Positions 38,591-48,993 of a stretch of 64,000 nucleotides of DNA are shown piece by piece. The stretch covers positions 4,030,001-4,094,000 of the forward strand of contig NZ_JACCAS010000001.1 of the NCBI RefSeq assembly GCF_013409255.1, written 5' to 3'. Source of the DNA: Paraburkholderia bryophila. GTDB lineage: Bacteria > Pseudomonadota > Gammaproteobacteria > Burkholderiales > Burkholderiaceae. Made by a program: the position numbers and the translations under genes. A model generated the notes under the pieces. It ran no database searches. It was not told the DNA's origin and was given only the letters and a program-made list of their open reading frames with translations. The number at the start of each line of letters is the position of its first letter. Within the stretch, counting starts at the first letter, position 1.

Positions 38591-40048
38591 ATGAGTCGAC
38601 TGATCATCGTATCGAACCGGGTTGCGCCGATCTCGGAGGGCGGTCCGGCGGCGGGCGGTCTGGCCGTCGGCGTGTACGACGCGCTGAAGGAAACCGGCGG
38701 CATGTGGTTCGGCTGGAGCGGCGACGTGCTCAGCTCGGGCCAGCCGCAGATCAAGGTCGAAGAGCGCGGTCCGGTGACTTTCGCGACCATCGCGCTGATG
38801 CGGCGCGACTACGATCAGTACTATCGCGGCTTCTCGAACGCGACGCTGTGGCCGGCGTTTCACTACCGCGCTGACCTGGTGCAGTACGACCGGCATGATT
38901 TCGAAGGGTACTGCCGCGTCAACGCGTGGCTCGCGCAGCAACTCGTGCCGCTGCTGCGCGACGACGACGTGATCTGGGTGCACGACTATCACCTGATCCC
39001 GTTCGCGCAGGCGCTGCGCGCGGCCGGCGTGAAGAACCGCATCGGCTTCTTTCTGCATATTCCGTTTCCGGCTTCGCAGGTGTTGCTGGCGGTGCCGCCG
39101 CATCGCGAACTGGTCGAAGCGCTCTGTTCGTTCGACCTGCTCGGCTTCCAGACGGCGCCGGATCTGCGCGCGTTCTGCGATTACATCGTCAACGAGGCGA
39201 ACGGTTCGGTCGATGTATCGGCTAGCGGTCCGTCGACGATTCATGCGTTCGGCCGCACACTGCGCGCGGCGGCTTATCCGATCGGCGTCTATCCGGACGA
39301 GATCGCCGAACTTGCGAAAGCGGGCGAGCGCGGCAAACCGGTACGCACGATGAAAGCGACGCTGCATTCGCGCAAGCTGATCATGAGCGTGGACCGGCTC
39401 GATTATTCGAAGGGGCTGGTCGAGCGGTTTCGCGCATTCGAGCGGCTGCTCGAACACCACACCGGGCAACGGAACAAGGTGTCGTTCCTGCAGATCGCGC
39501 CGCCGACGCGCGCCGACCTCCACGCGTATCAGGACATTCGGCTGCAACTGGAAGGCGAGTCGGGGCGGATCAACGGACGTTTCGCCGAACTCGACTGGAC
39601 GCCGATTCTGTACATCCACAAACAGTACGAGCGCTCGGTGCTGGCCGCGCTATTCCGTACCGCGCACGTCGGCTATGTGACGCCGCTGCGCGACGGCATG
39701 AACCTCGTCGCCAAGGAATACGTGTCGGCGCAGGATCCGGAGAATCCGGGCGTGCTGGTGCTGTCGCGTTTCGCGGGCGCCGCGCAGGAGTTGGACGGCG
39801 CGCTGATCGTCAATCCGGTCGATATCGACGGTATGGCCGAGGCGCTGGCGAGAGCGCTCGAGATGCCGCTCGCCGAGCGTCAGGCGCGTCATCGCGACAT
39901 GATGGTGCAGTTGCGCGAGAACAATGTGTCGGTGTGGCGCGATAACTTCATGCGCGATCTGCAGGGTGTGGATGGTGCGAAGCGCACCGGTAATGGGAAG
40001 AAGCGCGCCGCGACGGGGAAGAAGGCGGCGAGTGCTTTGGCTGGATAG
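38591..40048 (+). CDS. otsA: trehalose-6-phosphate synthase
   Basis: OtsA joins UDP-glucose and glucose 6-phosphate. The 485-residue GT20 protein starts [16 protein letters not shown]. Typical motifs are [32 protein letters not shown], the donor-binding [15 protein letters not shown], and [13 protein letters not shown]. The Lys-rich tail ends the protein before a bidirectional terminator. It works with otsB in osmotic and desiccation protection. Confidence 0.96.
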   Translation: MSRLIIVSNRVAPISEGGPAAGGLAVGVYDALKETGGMWFGWSGDVLSSGQPQIKVEERGPVTFATIALMRRDYDQYYRGFSNATLWPAFHYRADLVQYDRHDFEGYCRVNAWLAQQLVPLLRDDDVIWVHDYHLIPFAQALRAAGVKNRIGFFLHIPFPASQVLLAVPPHRELVEALCSFDLLGFQTAPDLRAFCDYIVNEANGSVDVSASGPSTIHAFGRTLRAAAYPIGVYPDEIAELAKAGERGKPVRTMKATLHSRKLIMSVDRLDYSKGLVERFRAFERLLEHHTGQRNKVSFLQIAPPTRADLHAYQDIRLQLEGESGRINGRFAELDWTPILYIHKQYERSVLAALFRTAHVGYVTPLRDGMNLVAKEYVSAQDPENPGVLVLSRFAGAAQELDGALIVNPVDIDGMAEALARALEMPLAERQARHRDMMVQLRENNVSVWRDNFMRDLQGVDGAKRTGNGKKRAATGKKAASALAG

Positions 40049-40086
40049 GGTGCTTTCAGTGGCGCCTGGTTTGAGGCGTGTGGTGT

Positions 40087-40120
40087 AAAAAAAGCCGCTC
40101 GAATGTTGAGCGGCTTTTTT
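40087..40120. terminator. bidirectional terminator after otsA
   Basis: GCCGCTC (40094-40100) pairs with GAGCGGC (40108-40114), flanked by seven A on the left and six T on the right. It serves otsA (+) and the ABC transporter gene (-). Confidence 0.9.
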
Positions 40121-40196
40121 ATCGGCGGGCTGCGGTGAAGGTGAGGGTGACGTCTGCGACCAGGTTTGACGCCTGGTAGCTTCAGCGCGCGTGGCT

Positions 40197-42137
40197 TCAA
40201 ACCACGTGCTGTTCGTCCACCTTCTTACCGCCGACATGCAGCGTCGTGCCCTTGCCATATTGCTTCGCGAGCAGATCGCGATACAGGCCCGGACGTTGGC
40301 GCAGCTCTTCGGGACTGCCGTCGTCGATCACCTTGCCGGCGCTCATCACGATGATCCGGTCGAAGTTGTTCAGCGTGGACAGCCGGTGCGCGATCGCGAC
40401 CACGGTGCGGCCCACCATCAGCCGGTCGAGCGCTTTCTGGATCGCCTCTTCCGATGCGCTGTCGAGCGCCGACGTCGCTTCGTCGAGCAGCAGGATCGGC
40501 GCGTTCTTCAGGATGGCCCGCGCAATCGCGATCCGTTGACGCTGCCCGCCGGACAGCTTCACGCCACGGTCGCCGACGATCGTGTCGTAGCCTTCCGGCA
40601 TCGCTTCGATGAAGTCGGCGCAACGCGCTTCGCGCGCGGCCGCCAGCACTTCTTCGCGCGTCGCCTCGGGGCGGCCATAAGCAATGTTCTCGTACACCGA
40701 GCGATGGAACAGCGAAATATCCTGCGGCACCAGCGCGATCGCGTGGCGCAAGCTGTCCTGGGAAATCGTGGCGATGTCCTGACCGTCGATCTTGATCGCG
40801 CCGCCTTGGGTTTCATAGAACCGTTGCAGCAGCGCCAGCACGGTGGATTTGCCCGCGCCCGATTTGCCGATCAGACCGACTCGTTGACCCGGCTGGATAT
40901 GCAGATCGAAGTGATCGAGAATCGGCCGGCGGCGCGGATAGGCGAACGTCACGCCTTCGAACGCGATGCGGCCGCCTTGCGGCACGAGTTCGGACGCGCC
41001 GTCGCGGTCCGGCATGCCGTGCGGTTCGAGCAGCGTGCGCACCGCTTCCGCCAGACGCGCGACATGCTGCGTCACGTCGACCAGCGCCACGGCCAGATCG
41101 CGCGTGCCGTGCAGAATCGTGAAGCCGAGCGAACTGACGAGCACGATGTCGCCCGAGGTCGCCTTGCCCTGATCCCACAGCCACAGCGCCCAGCCCAGCA
41201 AGCCCGCCGACAGCAGCGCGGTGATCACCGCGTGCAGCAGGCGCAGCTTTTCCAGATACAGCAGGCTCTGCTGGCGGGCGTCCATCTCCGCCTTGACCGT
41301 CGCGCCGAATCGTTGCTGCTCGCGAAACGTCATGCCGAAGGCGCGCACGAGACCCATGTTGCTGATCACGTCGACCAGCTCGCCGTCCACCGAAGCCGCC
41401 TTGGTCGCGAAATGGTGATGCCGCGCCGAGCCGCGCCCAGCCAGTTTGTACAGCACGACCGACAGAATCGCCGAGCACAGCATCAGGCCGCCCGCCATCA
41501 GCGGATTCACCGCGGTGATCATGACGATCGCGCCGAGCACCGCGATGCACGGCGGCAGCACGTTCCAAGCGGTGGTGTTCTCGGCGGTGTAGACCGCGTT
41601 CGAGGTGGCCGTGATGCGGCTGGCGAGCATGCCGGGCTGCTTCTCGGCGTAATAGCTAGGCGAGTGGCCGCTCAGATACTGGAACAGATCGCGCCGCAGA
41701 TCGCCCGTCACGGCGACGAACGTATGCGCGGCGACCCAGCCGCCGACCCGCCACAACAGGTTGTCCGCGGCGATCAGGCCGACCAGGATCGCGAACGCGC
41801 CCCACAGCGGACCCGGATGGTGCCGGCCTTCGCCGAGCACGTCGATCAGATGTTTGATCGCGTATTGCGAAGCGAGCGCACAGCCCACGGCCGCAAACAC
41901 GCTGCACAGGACGATCGCGTGCGCGAGCGGATGGCGGCGGATAAAGCGGAAGAGAAACGCAAGCGGCCGGTGCGCAAAGCTCGCGAGCTTTGCGTTTTCG
42001 GCGTTACGCTGGGCAATGGTTAAATGTTCCAATTGATCGTGAGTAGGTCGATGTGAGTCGGGTTGTGCATGCAATGCGCGGGCCAGACGGAAAAAACTGT
42101 TGCCGCGAGGCCGATGCTTCGCATTGTAAACATGCAA
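40197..42137 (-). CDS. ABC-type exporter, fused membrane and ATPase domains
   Basis: The 646-residue half-transporter has six membrane spans (residues about 60-340) and a C-terminal ATPase. Walker A is GKSGAGKST, the signature is LSGGQRQRIAIARAI, and Walker B ends LLLDEATSALDSASEE. It resembles MsbA/multidrug/lipid exporters. The first 45 residues (MHVYNAKHRPRGNSFF on) look poorly conserved; a TTG start near EHLTIAQRN is possible. Substrate is unknown. Confidence 0.9.
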   Translation of the reverse strand: MHVYNAKHRPRGNSFFRLARALHAQPDSHRPTHDQLEHLTIAQRNAENAKLASFAHRPLAFLFRFIRRHPLAHAIVLCSVFAAVGCALASQYAIKHLIDVLGEGRHHPGPLWGAFAILVGLIAADNLLWRVGGWVAAHTFVAVTGDLRRDLFQYLSGHSPSYYAEKQPGMLASRITATSNAVYTAENTTAWNVLPPCIAVLGAIVMITAVNPLMAGGLMLCSAILSVVLYKLAGRGSARHHHFATKAASVDGELVDVISNMGLVRAFGMTFREQQRFGATVKAEMDARQQSLLYLEKLRLLHAVITALLSAGLLGWALWLWDQGKATSGDIVLVSSLGFTILHGTRDLAVALVDVTQHVARLAEAVRTLLEPHGMPDRDGASELVPQGGRIAFEGVTFAYPRRRPILDHFDLHIQPGQRVGLIGKSGAGKSTVLALLQRFYETQGGAIKIDGQDIATISQDSLRHAIALVPQDISLFHRSVYENIAYGRPEATREEVLAAAREARCADFIEAMPEGYDTIVGDRGVKLSGGQRQRIAIARAILKNAPILLLDEATSALDSASEEAIQKALDRLMVGRTVVAIAHRLSTLNNFDRIIVMSAGKVIDDGSPEELRQRPGLYRDLLAKQYGKGTTLHVGGKKVDEQHVV

Positions 42138-42728
42138 AAGCGATTGCGCCCTGTGTATCCGGGCGTTGACGCGACTGATTTCGCGATAGACCTCCGCAAC
42201 CTACTGGTGCTCGACCCCGAGAACCGCTCAGTGGTTCACGCAAGTTGCGGAAAATTTCGAGATATAATTACAAATTGCATTCAACCGCGCTGCGGCATTT
42301 CTTCAACGCTTGCCGGCAAAGTTGACGCAGAGCCTCGCGGGGCCGGTCAGTCGGTTTATCCCGCAAACCAGTTGCCACTGTAGAACTGTCATAGAAAACA
42401 AGGGTTTGCAAAGTGTTTCGCGTGTGTAACAACGTAAAGACTTTGAAATGTTGTGGTGCAGCGAGATGCCCGGCATCGATAATGCATGCTTCGTAGGCCC
42501 ATGAAATATCTGACAGTTTGTCAACGTAGCGGGTGCGGGTGCGTTTACCGGCACAGGCGCAGACGGTGACCCACTGGTCTGGGCTCACTACCCCAAGCGA
42601 TCCATCGCAGGATTTCTCGAAAGAATCAGGCCCGCGCCGGCGATCCCGGCCAGACTGCCCTGGCGAGCAAGCGAGTCGCTTTTAACAAACGCAGTATCTT
42701 TGCCTGATTTTTTACGAGGACTTTCATT
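42138..42728. other. long leader between ABC exporter and glycosyltransferase
   Basis: These 591 bases are less GC-rich than the flanking genes. A TATAAT lies at 42263-42268 without a clear -35, and a minus-strand frame of 106 codons (42268-42588) has no family features. If the TATAAT is used for the downstream glycosyltransferase, its leader would be about 450 bases. No known RNA was recognised. Confidence 0.4.
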
Positions 42729-43793
42729 ATGCGAATCGCTCAAATCGCTCCGTTGCACGAGGCGGTTCCTCCCAAGCTGTACGGCGGGACGGAACGCGTG
42801 GTGTCCTACCTGACTGAAGCGCTGGTCGAGCAGGGCCACGACGTCACGCTCTTTGCGAGCGGCGATTCCATCACCTCGGCAAAGCTCGAAGCCTTCTGGC
42901 CGCAGGCGCTGCGCCTCGACCCGACGATCCGCGACGTGATGGCGCCGCACATGCTGCTGCTCGAAGAAGTGCGCCGCCGCGCGGACGAATTCGACGTGCT
43001 GCATTTCCACATCGACTATTACCCGTTCTCGTTGTTCGCGCGTCAGCCGGTGCCGTTCCTGACCACGCTGCACGGCCGTCTGGATCTGCCGGAACTGCAG
43101 CCGGTCTTCAACACGTTCAGCGACGTGCCGGTGGTGTCGATTTCGGACAACCAGCGTATTCCGCTGCAACAGGCTAACTGGTTGCAAACCGTGTATCACG
43201 GCCTGCCGGAAAACGTGCTCACGCCGATCCCCGACGTTGAGCCGGGCTACCTCGCTTTCCTCGGCCGCGTTTCGCCGGAGAAGGGCCTCGACCGCGCGAT
43301 CCGCATCGCCGGCCAGGCAGGCATGAAGCTCAAGGTCGCCGCCAAGATCGACAAGGCCGACCGTGCCTATTACGAAGAAGTGATCAAGCCGCTGATGGCG
43401 CTCCCGCACGTCGAGTACATCGGCGAAATCGGCGAGACCGAAAAGCGTGAGTTCCTCGGCAACGCGCATGCACTGGTGTTCCCGATCGACTGGCCGGAGC
43501 CCTTCGGTCTGGTCATGATCGAAGCGATGGCATGCGGCACGCCGGTGATCGCGTTCAATCGCGGTTCGGTGCCGGAAGTGATCGAGAACGGCGTGTCGGG
43601 CTTTGTCGTCGAAGACGAAATCAGCGCGGTCGCGGCGGTCAAGCGCCTGCACACGCTGCCGCGCGCCAACGTGCGCAAGGCGTTCGAATCGCGCTTCTCG
43701 TCGAAGGTCATGGCGAAGAACTACGTCGCCACGTACGAAGAACTGCTGCGTCAGAAGCATCGCTCGGTGCTGCGCGAAGTCAACGCCAGCTAA
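42729..43793 (+). CDS. GT4-family glycosyltransferase
   Basis: The 354-residue product has a retaining GT-B fold. It begins MRIAQIAPLHEAVPPKLYGGTERVV, with the acceptor-side glycine loop. The donor site has FLGRVSPEKGLDRAI and the E-x7-E motif as WPEPFGLVMIEAMACGTPVIAF. A Shine-Dalgarno ACGAGGA precedes the ATG. It stands alone, so the sugar product is unknown; the UDP-glucose-4-glycosyltransferase type is typical. Confidence 0.88.
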   Translation: MRIAQIAPLHEAVPPKLYGGTERVVSYLTEALVEQGHDVTLFASGDSITSAKLEAFWPQALRLDPTIRDVMAPHMLLLEEVRRRADEFDVLHFHIDYYPFSLFARQPVPFLTTLHGRLDLPELQPVFNTFSDVPVVSISDNQRIPLQQANWLQTVYHGLPENVLTPIPDVEPGYLAFLGRVSPEKGLDRAIRIAGQAGMKLKVAAKIDKADRAYYEEVIKPLMALPHVEYIGEIGETEKREFLGNAHALVFPIDWPEPFGLVMIEAMACGTPVIAFNRGSVPEVIENGVSGFVVEDEISAVAAVKRLHTLPRANVRKAFESRFSSKVMAKNYVATYEELLRQKHRSVLREVNAS

Positions 43794-43920
43794 TGGCTGG
43801 CGGGCGGCCCGCGGTGACTCGCGGGTAGCCGATTAATGCCTGGCAGATAAGGCATCGGCAAGGCGCTCGTCATCCAGACAGACCGGCCGCCAGCGTGCTT
43901 CAGGCACGCCGAAGCCACCC

Positions 43921-43957
43921 ACAACGCCTCGCGCGCTAACCGCTCGCGGGGCGTTGT
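43921..43957 (+). terminator. hairpin after glycosyltransferase
   Basis: ACAACGCC (43921-43928) pairs with GGCGTTGT (43950-43957), with an inner GCG/CGC extension. The T-run is short, so it is a moderate candidate. Confidence 0.45.
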
Positions 43958-44042
43958 TGCATGCGCGCCGCGTTTTTTGCGACAAGCGGTGGAAAGTGGG
44001 GTTTTCGGGGCGGTAAGAATGAGCCACTCTCCGTAATATCCC

Positions 44043-44048
44043 TATAAT
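44043..44048 (+). promoter_or_regulatory. TATAAT -10 element
   Basis: A perfect TATAAT at 44043-44048 overlaps the first ATG (44047) of the following reading frame. If it is a promoter, transcription starts near 44055 and the ATG at 44047 cannot be the start. This favours the TTG at 44098. The -35 match is weak. Confidence 0.5.
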
Positions 44049-44097
44049 GGCCGTGCCGCAAATTTGGCTGCGGCGCCGCCGACGACAGGAGGATGCC

Positions 44098-44952
44098 TTG
44101 GCGAGAACGAAAGAGACGCGTGCGAACGCGGCGCCTGGCGCCGGAACGATTTTCGCGTTGCGCGCCGTCGGTCTCGTGCTGCTGGCTCGCTGGCTTTTTT
44201 CGATGGCGCAGATGGACCTGGGCGCGTCGTTGTCGGCGATGGTGTCGTCGCCATGGGCGTGTATCAACCTGGTGTTCCTGTTCCTGCTGATCTTTCTGCC
44301 CGGTGCGCGCGCCGTGGCCGAGCGACCGCTTCATCCGTTGCCGCAATGGCTGCGGCAAGCAGTGCGTCTGTTCGCTTTCCTCGGTTTGCTGTTTGCGGTC
44401 TGGTCGGTCGGGGCATTTGCGGCGAGCGCCGGCTGGCGGCGCGCGGCGCAAGCGGTGGCTTCCACCAACGGCTGGCTGCTCGTCGCGCCGGCGCTGTATG
44501 CGGCGGTGGTGTGGATCTGCCGGCCGCGCGCGTTGTGGCGAACCAATATCGCCGCGCGCCGTTTCGCGATTGGCCGCTACGCGGTCGCGCTCGATCCGGC
44601 CACACGCACCGTGATCGTGTGGGCTGAGCGTCGCAAGGTCGGTCAGTACGACGCGCGCGAATTGTCCGTGCGCTGGGCGCTGGGGCAGGACGCCCGCGTA
44701 ACGCCTACGCCTACGCCGGTGGTGGCCTTCAGTGCAGCCGGCGACCCGGGCGGATCGGCTGCGTCGCTTGGATCGGCCGCCGCTCCTGCGATGACGCGTG
44801 GCATTTTTGGCCGTCGGCCGAAGATCGAATTGCTGTGGGATTCGCCGGCCGCCGCGGGTCACAACCGGCAAACCGTATTCCGCGCCGCGTTGACCACCGA
44901 AGGCGACCGGGTCGCCGCGCGAGCACTCGACACTTCCTTGCGGCAGGTTTGA
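44098..44952 (+). CDS. hypothetical membrane protein
   Basis: The TTG at 44098 is preceded at 5 bases by AGGAGG and is preferred over the ATG at 44047. The 284-residue product has about four hydrophobic spans (around residues 18-35, 45-65, 85-105 and 125-145), then a soluble C-terminal part with RRFAIGRYAVALDPATRTVIVW. No known domain was recognised. It is not evidently in an operon. Confidence 0.65.
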   Translation: MARTKETRANAAPGAGTIFALRAVGLVLLARWLFSMAQMDLGASLSAMVSSPWACINLVFLFLLIFLPGARAVAERPLHPLPQWLRQAVRLFAFLGLLFAVWSVGAFAASAGWRRAAQAVASTNGWLLVAPALYAAVVWICRPRALWRTNIAARRFAIGRYAVALDPATRTVIVWAERRKVGQYDARELSVRWALGQDARVTPTPTPVVAFSAAGDPGGSAASLGSAAAPAMTRGIFGRRPKIELLWDSPAAAGHNRQTVFRAALTTEGDRVAARALDTSLRQV

Positions 44953-45103
44953 TCCCGTAAGCTTTGTGCAGTCGGCCACACCCGTGGCCAGCGTGCGCAT
45001 CGTAAAGTCAGCATTAGTCGATAATGAAGTCATGCCGCCCGGCGCTTCACGACGGGCGAGTCAGACGTACAACGATCGTATTGCGTCTTTTCCAGGAGTC
45101 GCC

Positions 45104-45568
45104 ATGCTGGTTCGCTGGTTGCTTGCCGCCCTTCATCTGCTCGCTTATGGTTTTGCGCTCGCGTCGATTCTCCGGCGCACGTGGGCGTTGCGCCGCGCCG
45201 CCGTGCCCGCTGCCTTGCGCTCCGTGTTCCGCGCCGATACGCGCTGGGGCATTTCTGCGCTGGTGTTGATCGTGACTGGCTTGATGCGCGCTTTCGGCGG
45301 TTACGAGAAGGGCGCCGACTACTACCTCCACGAGCCGCTCTTCCACGTGAAGATGACGCTGCTGGTGGTGATTCTTATCCTCGAAGTGCCTTCCATGCTT
45401 GCATTGCTACGTTGGCGCGCGGCAGTCAGGAACGGCGTGCCGCCGGATCTGCGCAAGGCGCGTTCGTATGCACGCTACAGCGTGATTCAGACGGTGCTGC
45501 TGGTGTTGATGGTGTTTGCGGCGACCGGCATGGCGCGCGGTATTGGCTTGCCGGCGGGCGTGGTGTGA
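45104..45568 (+). CDS. DUF2214-type membrane protein
   Basis: The ATG at 45104 (CAGGAG upstream) gives 154 residues with four membrane spans. The start MLVRWLLAALHLLAYG, the ADTRWGISALVLIVTGLMRAF segment and YYLHEPLFHVKMTLL, which carries a His, are characteristic of the DUF2214 family. The function is unknown. Confidence 0.8.
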   Translation: MLVRWLLAALHLLAYGFALASILRRTWALRRAAVPAALRSVFRADTRWGISALVLIVTGLMRAFGGYEKGADYYLHEPLFHVKMTLLVVILILEVPSMLALLRWRAAVRNGVPPDLRKARSYARYSVIQTVLLVLMVFAATGMARGIGLPAGVV

Positions 45569-45675
45569 GGCAAGGGGAGGCGAGGTGATTTGATGTGATG
45601 GGTGTAGGTGGAACGCCAGAATAAAGCGCCGGTTAGCGACGGCTTCTGCCTGACGTCCCACCCATTTGCTGCAGT

Positions 45676-47559
45676 TTACTTCCCGACCAGCAAGCTGGAA
45701 TCATCGGTTCGGCTGGCCCTGCTGCCGGCGCCGTCCAGCATGATGTCCGACTCGCCCAGACCCTTGATCAACTCCAGCGCCTGGCGTTCGAACAGCCGCC
45801 GGTACAGGCCGTTCTCGAGCCTGATCAGCGTTTCGTGACTGCCTTCCTCGATGACCTTCCCCTTGTCCAGCACGAGCAACCGATCGAGCGCCCGCACGGT
45901 AGACAGACGATGCGCGACCACCAGCGTGGTGCGGCCCGTCATCAGCCGCTCCATGGCGCGCTGGATCAGCACTTCGCTTTCGCTGTCGAGGCTCGACGTC
46001 GCTTCGTCCAGAATCAGGATCGGCGCGTCGGCGAGAAACGCGCGTGCAATTGCCACCCGCTGACGTTCACCCCCCGACAGCTTGACACCCCGTTCACCGA
46101 CCAGCGTGTCGTAGCCGTTCGGCAGCTCGGCGATGAAGTCGTGCGCGCTCGCGAGCCGCGCGGCCCGCTCGATCTCGGCGCGACTCGCACCAGGCCGTGC
46201 ATACGCGATGTTCTCCGCCAGCGACCGGTGGAACAGCACCGGCTCCTGCTGAACGATCGCGATCTGGCCACGCAACGACGCTTGCCGCACCTCGGCGATA
46301 TCCTGACCGTCGATCGTGATCCGGCCGCCCGAAATGTCATAGAGCCGCTGGATCAGCTTGATGAAGGTCGTCTTCCCCGAGCCCGAATGCCCGACCAGTC
46401 CGATGCGTTCGCCCGGCGCGATGCGCACGGAGAAGTTGTCGTACAGCGGCCGGCCGCTCGCGCCGTAGTGGAAGGTGACGTGCTCGAAGCGGATCTCGCC
46501 CTTGCCGATCGCGATCGAACCCGCGCCGGGATGGTCTTCGATACCGAGCGGCTGGCTGTCCAGCGAGACCAGTTCTTCCATGTCGTTGACCGAGCGCTGC
46601 AGATTGCGGATGTGCATGCCGACCTCGCGCAGATAGCCCTGCAGCATGAAGAACATGGTCAGCGCGAACGTGATGTCGCCGACACCTGCCTCGCCGCGCG
46701 CCCACAGCAGCAGCGCGACGCCGAGAATCGCCGCCTGGATCGCCACCAGCATGCCGCCCTGCACGCCGCCGTTGATCGTGCCGCGCATCCACGTGCGGCG
46801 CGTGCGATGACGCCACTTGTCGATCACGCGCGCCAGCAGCGCTTCCTCGCGGTCTTCCGCGCCGAACGCTTTCACCACGCCGTTGCAACTGACCGCGTCG
46901 GCGAGCGCACCGCCCATGCGCGTGTCCCACGCATTCGCGAGACGCGCGGCCGGCGCGACGAAGCCGAGCGACAGCGCCACGGTCACCGCGATGTACAGCA
47001 CCGAGCCGATGCCGACCACCGCGCCCATCATCGGCCAGCGCCAGCCGAGCAGGAAGGTGGCGCCCATCAGCATCACCAGGGACGGTAACAGCGCGATCAA
47101 CAGCGTGTCGTTGAGCAGGTCGAGCGCCCACATGCCGCGGGTGATCTTGCGCACCGTGGAACCGGCGAAGCTGTTGGCGTGCCAGTCGGTCGAAAAGCGC
47201 TGCACGCGATGAAACGCATTCGCCGCGATCTCGCTCATCATTCTCAGCGACAGCCGGATGATGTTGAAGTACACGCCTTGCCGCAGCAGCGTGGCGCCGA
47301 GACCCAGCGCCGCGAGCACGCAGAAGGCCGTGACCGCCGCTTGCCACGCGAGCGCGTCGCGCGCCGAGCCGGACGCGATGGCGTCGACGAGGCGCCCGGC
47401 GAACAGCGGCGTGAGCACGTCGGCCAATGCCGAGAGCAGCACCAGAACCGTTATGACGCAGACGCGCCAAGGCTGCTTCGCCCAGTGAAGGAAGGTAAAG
47501 CCGAGGACGTCCTTGAAGGCTTGTCCACGAAAGTCGAGTTTCTTTTTAGTCATTGCCAC
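45676..47559 (-). CDS. ABC-type exporter (second), fused domains
   Basis: The 627-residue half-transporter has six membrane spans in residues 30-330. The ATPase has Walker A GHSGSGKTT, signature LSGGERQRVAIARAF and Walker B LILDEATSSLDSESE. It starts MAMTKKK, or two codons later. It belongs to the MsbA/multidrug superfamily but is only distantly like the exporter at 40-42 kb. The substrate is unknown. It overlaps no neighbour. Confidence 0.9.
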   Translation of the reverse strand: MAMTKKKLDFRGQAFKDVLGFTFLHWAKQPWRVCVITVLVLLSALADVLTPLFAGRLVDAIASGSARDALAWQAAVTAFCVLAALGLGATLLRQGVYFNIIRLSLRMMSEIAANAFHRVQRFSTDWHANSFAGSTVRKITRGMWALDLLNDTLLIALLPSLVMLMGATFLLGWRWPMMGAVVGIGSVLYIAVTVALSLGFVAPAARLANAWDTRMGGALADAVSCNGVVKAFGAEDREEALLARVIDKWRHRTRRTWMRGTINGGVQGGMLVAIQAAILGVALLLWARGEAGVGDITFALTMFFMLQGYLREVGMHIRNLQRSVNDMEELVSLDSQPLGIEDHPGAGSIAIGKGEIRFEHVTFHYGASGRPLYDNFSVRIAPGERIGLVGHSGSGKTTFIKLIQRLYDISGGRITIDGQDIAEVRQASLRGQIAIVQQEPVLFHRSLAENIAYARPGASRAEIERAARLASAHDFIAELPNGYDTLVGERGVKLSGGERQRVAIARAFLADAPILILDEATSSLDSESEVLIQRAMERLMTGRTTLVVAHRLSTVRALDRLLVLDKGKVIEEGSHETLIRLENGLYRRLFERQALELIKGLGESDIMLDGAGSRASRTDDSSLLVGK

Positions 47560-48033
47560 AACCCGATGGCGCGCGAGCGCACCGGGGTTCCAGTCAGAAG
47601 CGAAAGGAAGAGACAGTTAATCCGCGTCGGTTCGAATCGAACCCAACCGAACCGGCAACGGGACTACGGACTGTCTGGAAATTGCGCGGAGTGCCTGTTC
47701 AGGCCAAACCGCGTAAGCGATGTCGCGGCGACCGTTACGGTCGCGAGAACGCTCGCGAAACCATGGCAAGGAAAGCGAGATGCATGCTGAACATGTGACG
47801 CCTCCCTGAGGTTGGTGAGGTGGAGAAAGAAGAGCGGGCGATTGCCCGAAAACCAACTATATCAGCAGTATTTGGCCGCCGCAATCGTACGAAGATTCGG
47901 TGTTGACGGCAAAGTCCTGCAATGCGAGTGCTTCAAAATAGCGTCTCGTTCGAACCCGAGAGACCAATTGAAAAAGGGCTTACGCATTGCTGCGTAAGCC
48001 CTTTTATCTTCGGTGATCGACACACCAAAATTC
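47560..48033. other. intergenic region, exporter to tRNA-Val
   Basis: The 474 bases hold the tRNA-Val terminator at its right end and the promoter region of the exporter at its left. A 61-codon frame (47812-47997, +) runs into the terminator and is unlikely to be real. Nothing else was identified. Confidence 0.4.
47972..48009 (-). terminator. terminator downstream of tRNA-Val
   Basis: AAAAGGGCTTACGCA (47972-47986) pairs with TGCGTAAGCCCTTTT (47991-48005) over a 4-base loop. It is a perfect 15-bp stem. On the minus strand it follows the tRNA and carries a T-run. Confidence 0.92.
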
Positions 48034-48108
48034 TGGTGGGTAGTACTGGGATCGAACCAGTGACCCCTGCCGTGTGAAGGCAGTGCTCTACCGCTGAGCT
48101 AACCACCC
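48034..48108 (-). tRNA. tRNA-Val (CAC)
   Basis: A 75-base cloverleaf on the minus strand starts GGGTGGTTAGCTCAG and ends ACCCACCA with CCA encoded. The acceptor GGGTGGT pairs with ACTACCC (one G-U). The anticodon stem CTGCC/GGCAG encloses TTCACAC, with anticodon CAC at 48074-48076. It decodes GUG, a heavily used codon in GC-rich genes. Confidence 0.96.
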
Positions 48109-48156
48109 GAAGAGAGCCGAATTATGTCAGGGATCTTAAGGCTCGTCTAGTACTTT

Positions 48157-48891
48157 TTAAGCGGTTTGCTCATCCGCGGCCGGTGTCGGTTCGAGGCGCC
48201 AAACGCTCGTGCCTTTGACCGCTTTGTCGAGACCGTCGAGCACCGCCTGGTGTGCGGCGAGTTCGTCGTCGCTGGCGGCGACCACGACCAGATCGAGCGA
48301 TTCGAACGCGACGCGCGGCGCATTCGCGTCGCCACCGCCGTGCGAGTCGCCGAGCATGTCGATGACGAGGCTCTCCTGGCCGCGCGTCATCGCCAGATAG
48401 ACTTCCGCGAGCAGTTCCGAGTCGAGCAGCGCGCCGTGCAGCGTACGGTGCGCGTTGCTGACGCCGAAGCGGTCGCACAGCGCATCGAGCGAATTGCGCT
48501 TGCCGGGGAACATCTGCTTGGCGCGCGCCAAGGTGTCGATGATCTCGCCGCAATACGTTCTGACCGGCGGCAATCCCAGCAACGCGAACTCGGCATCCAG
48601 AAAGCCGATGTCGAACGGCGCGTTGTGAATGATCAGTTCCGCGTCCTGAATGAAGTCGCGAATCTGATCGGCGATCTCGGCGAACTTCGGCTTGTCGCTG
48701 AGGAACTCGGTGGTCAGTCCGTGCACGGCCAGCGCGCCCGGATCGCTGTCGCGTTCCGGGTTGATGTAGAAGTGCAGGTTGTTGCCCGTCAACCGGCGGT
48801 TCACCATTTCGACGCAGCCGAGTTCGAGAATCCGGTCGCCGGTGCGCGCATTCAGGCCGGTGGTTTCGGTATCGAGGATGAGTTGACGCAT
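48157..48891 (-). CDS. dnaQ: DNA polymerase III epsilon subunit (proofreading)
   Basis: DnaQ is the 3'-5' exonuclease of the replicative polymerase. The 244 residues show exonuclease motif I LILDTETTG with Asp7 and Glu9, motif II around HNAPFDIGFLD, and motif III with His and Asp in HRTLHGALLDSELLAEVY (DEDDh type). A C-terminal alpha-binding tail follows. It lies between the broken rnhA and tRNA-Val, the order normal for rnhA-dnaQ pairs. Confidence 0.95.
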   Translation of the reverse strand: MRQLILDTETTGLNARTGDRILELGCVEMVNRRLTGNNLHFYINPERDSDPGALAVHGLTTEFLSDKPKFAEIADQIRDFIQDAELIIHNAPFDIGFLDAEFALLGLPPVRTYCGEIIDTLARAKQMFPGKRNSLDALCDRFGVSNAHRTLHGALLDSELLAEVYLAMTRGQESLVIDMLGDSHGGGDANAPRVAFESLDLVVVAASDDELAAHQAVLDGLDKAVKGTSVWRLEPTPAADEQTA

Positions 48892-48993
48892 GTCGGTTTA
48901 GCCTGCTTCAGAATTCAAAAAAATTGCCGCGAAAATAATCAGGCGGGAAGGGCGCACGTGCGCTCAGCAAGCACGCAAGCATCGCAGCCGTCG

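Noticed and set aside
42588..43760. Minus-strand frame of 390 codons opposite the glycosyltransferase
   Set aside because: Arg/His-rich antisense shadow of a clearly recognisable GT4 gene.
47812..47997. 61-codon frame before tRNA-Val
   Set aside because: It reads into the tRNA-Val terminator and lacks any supporting feature.
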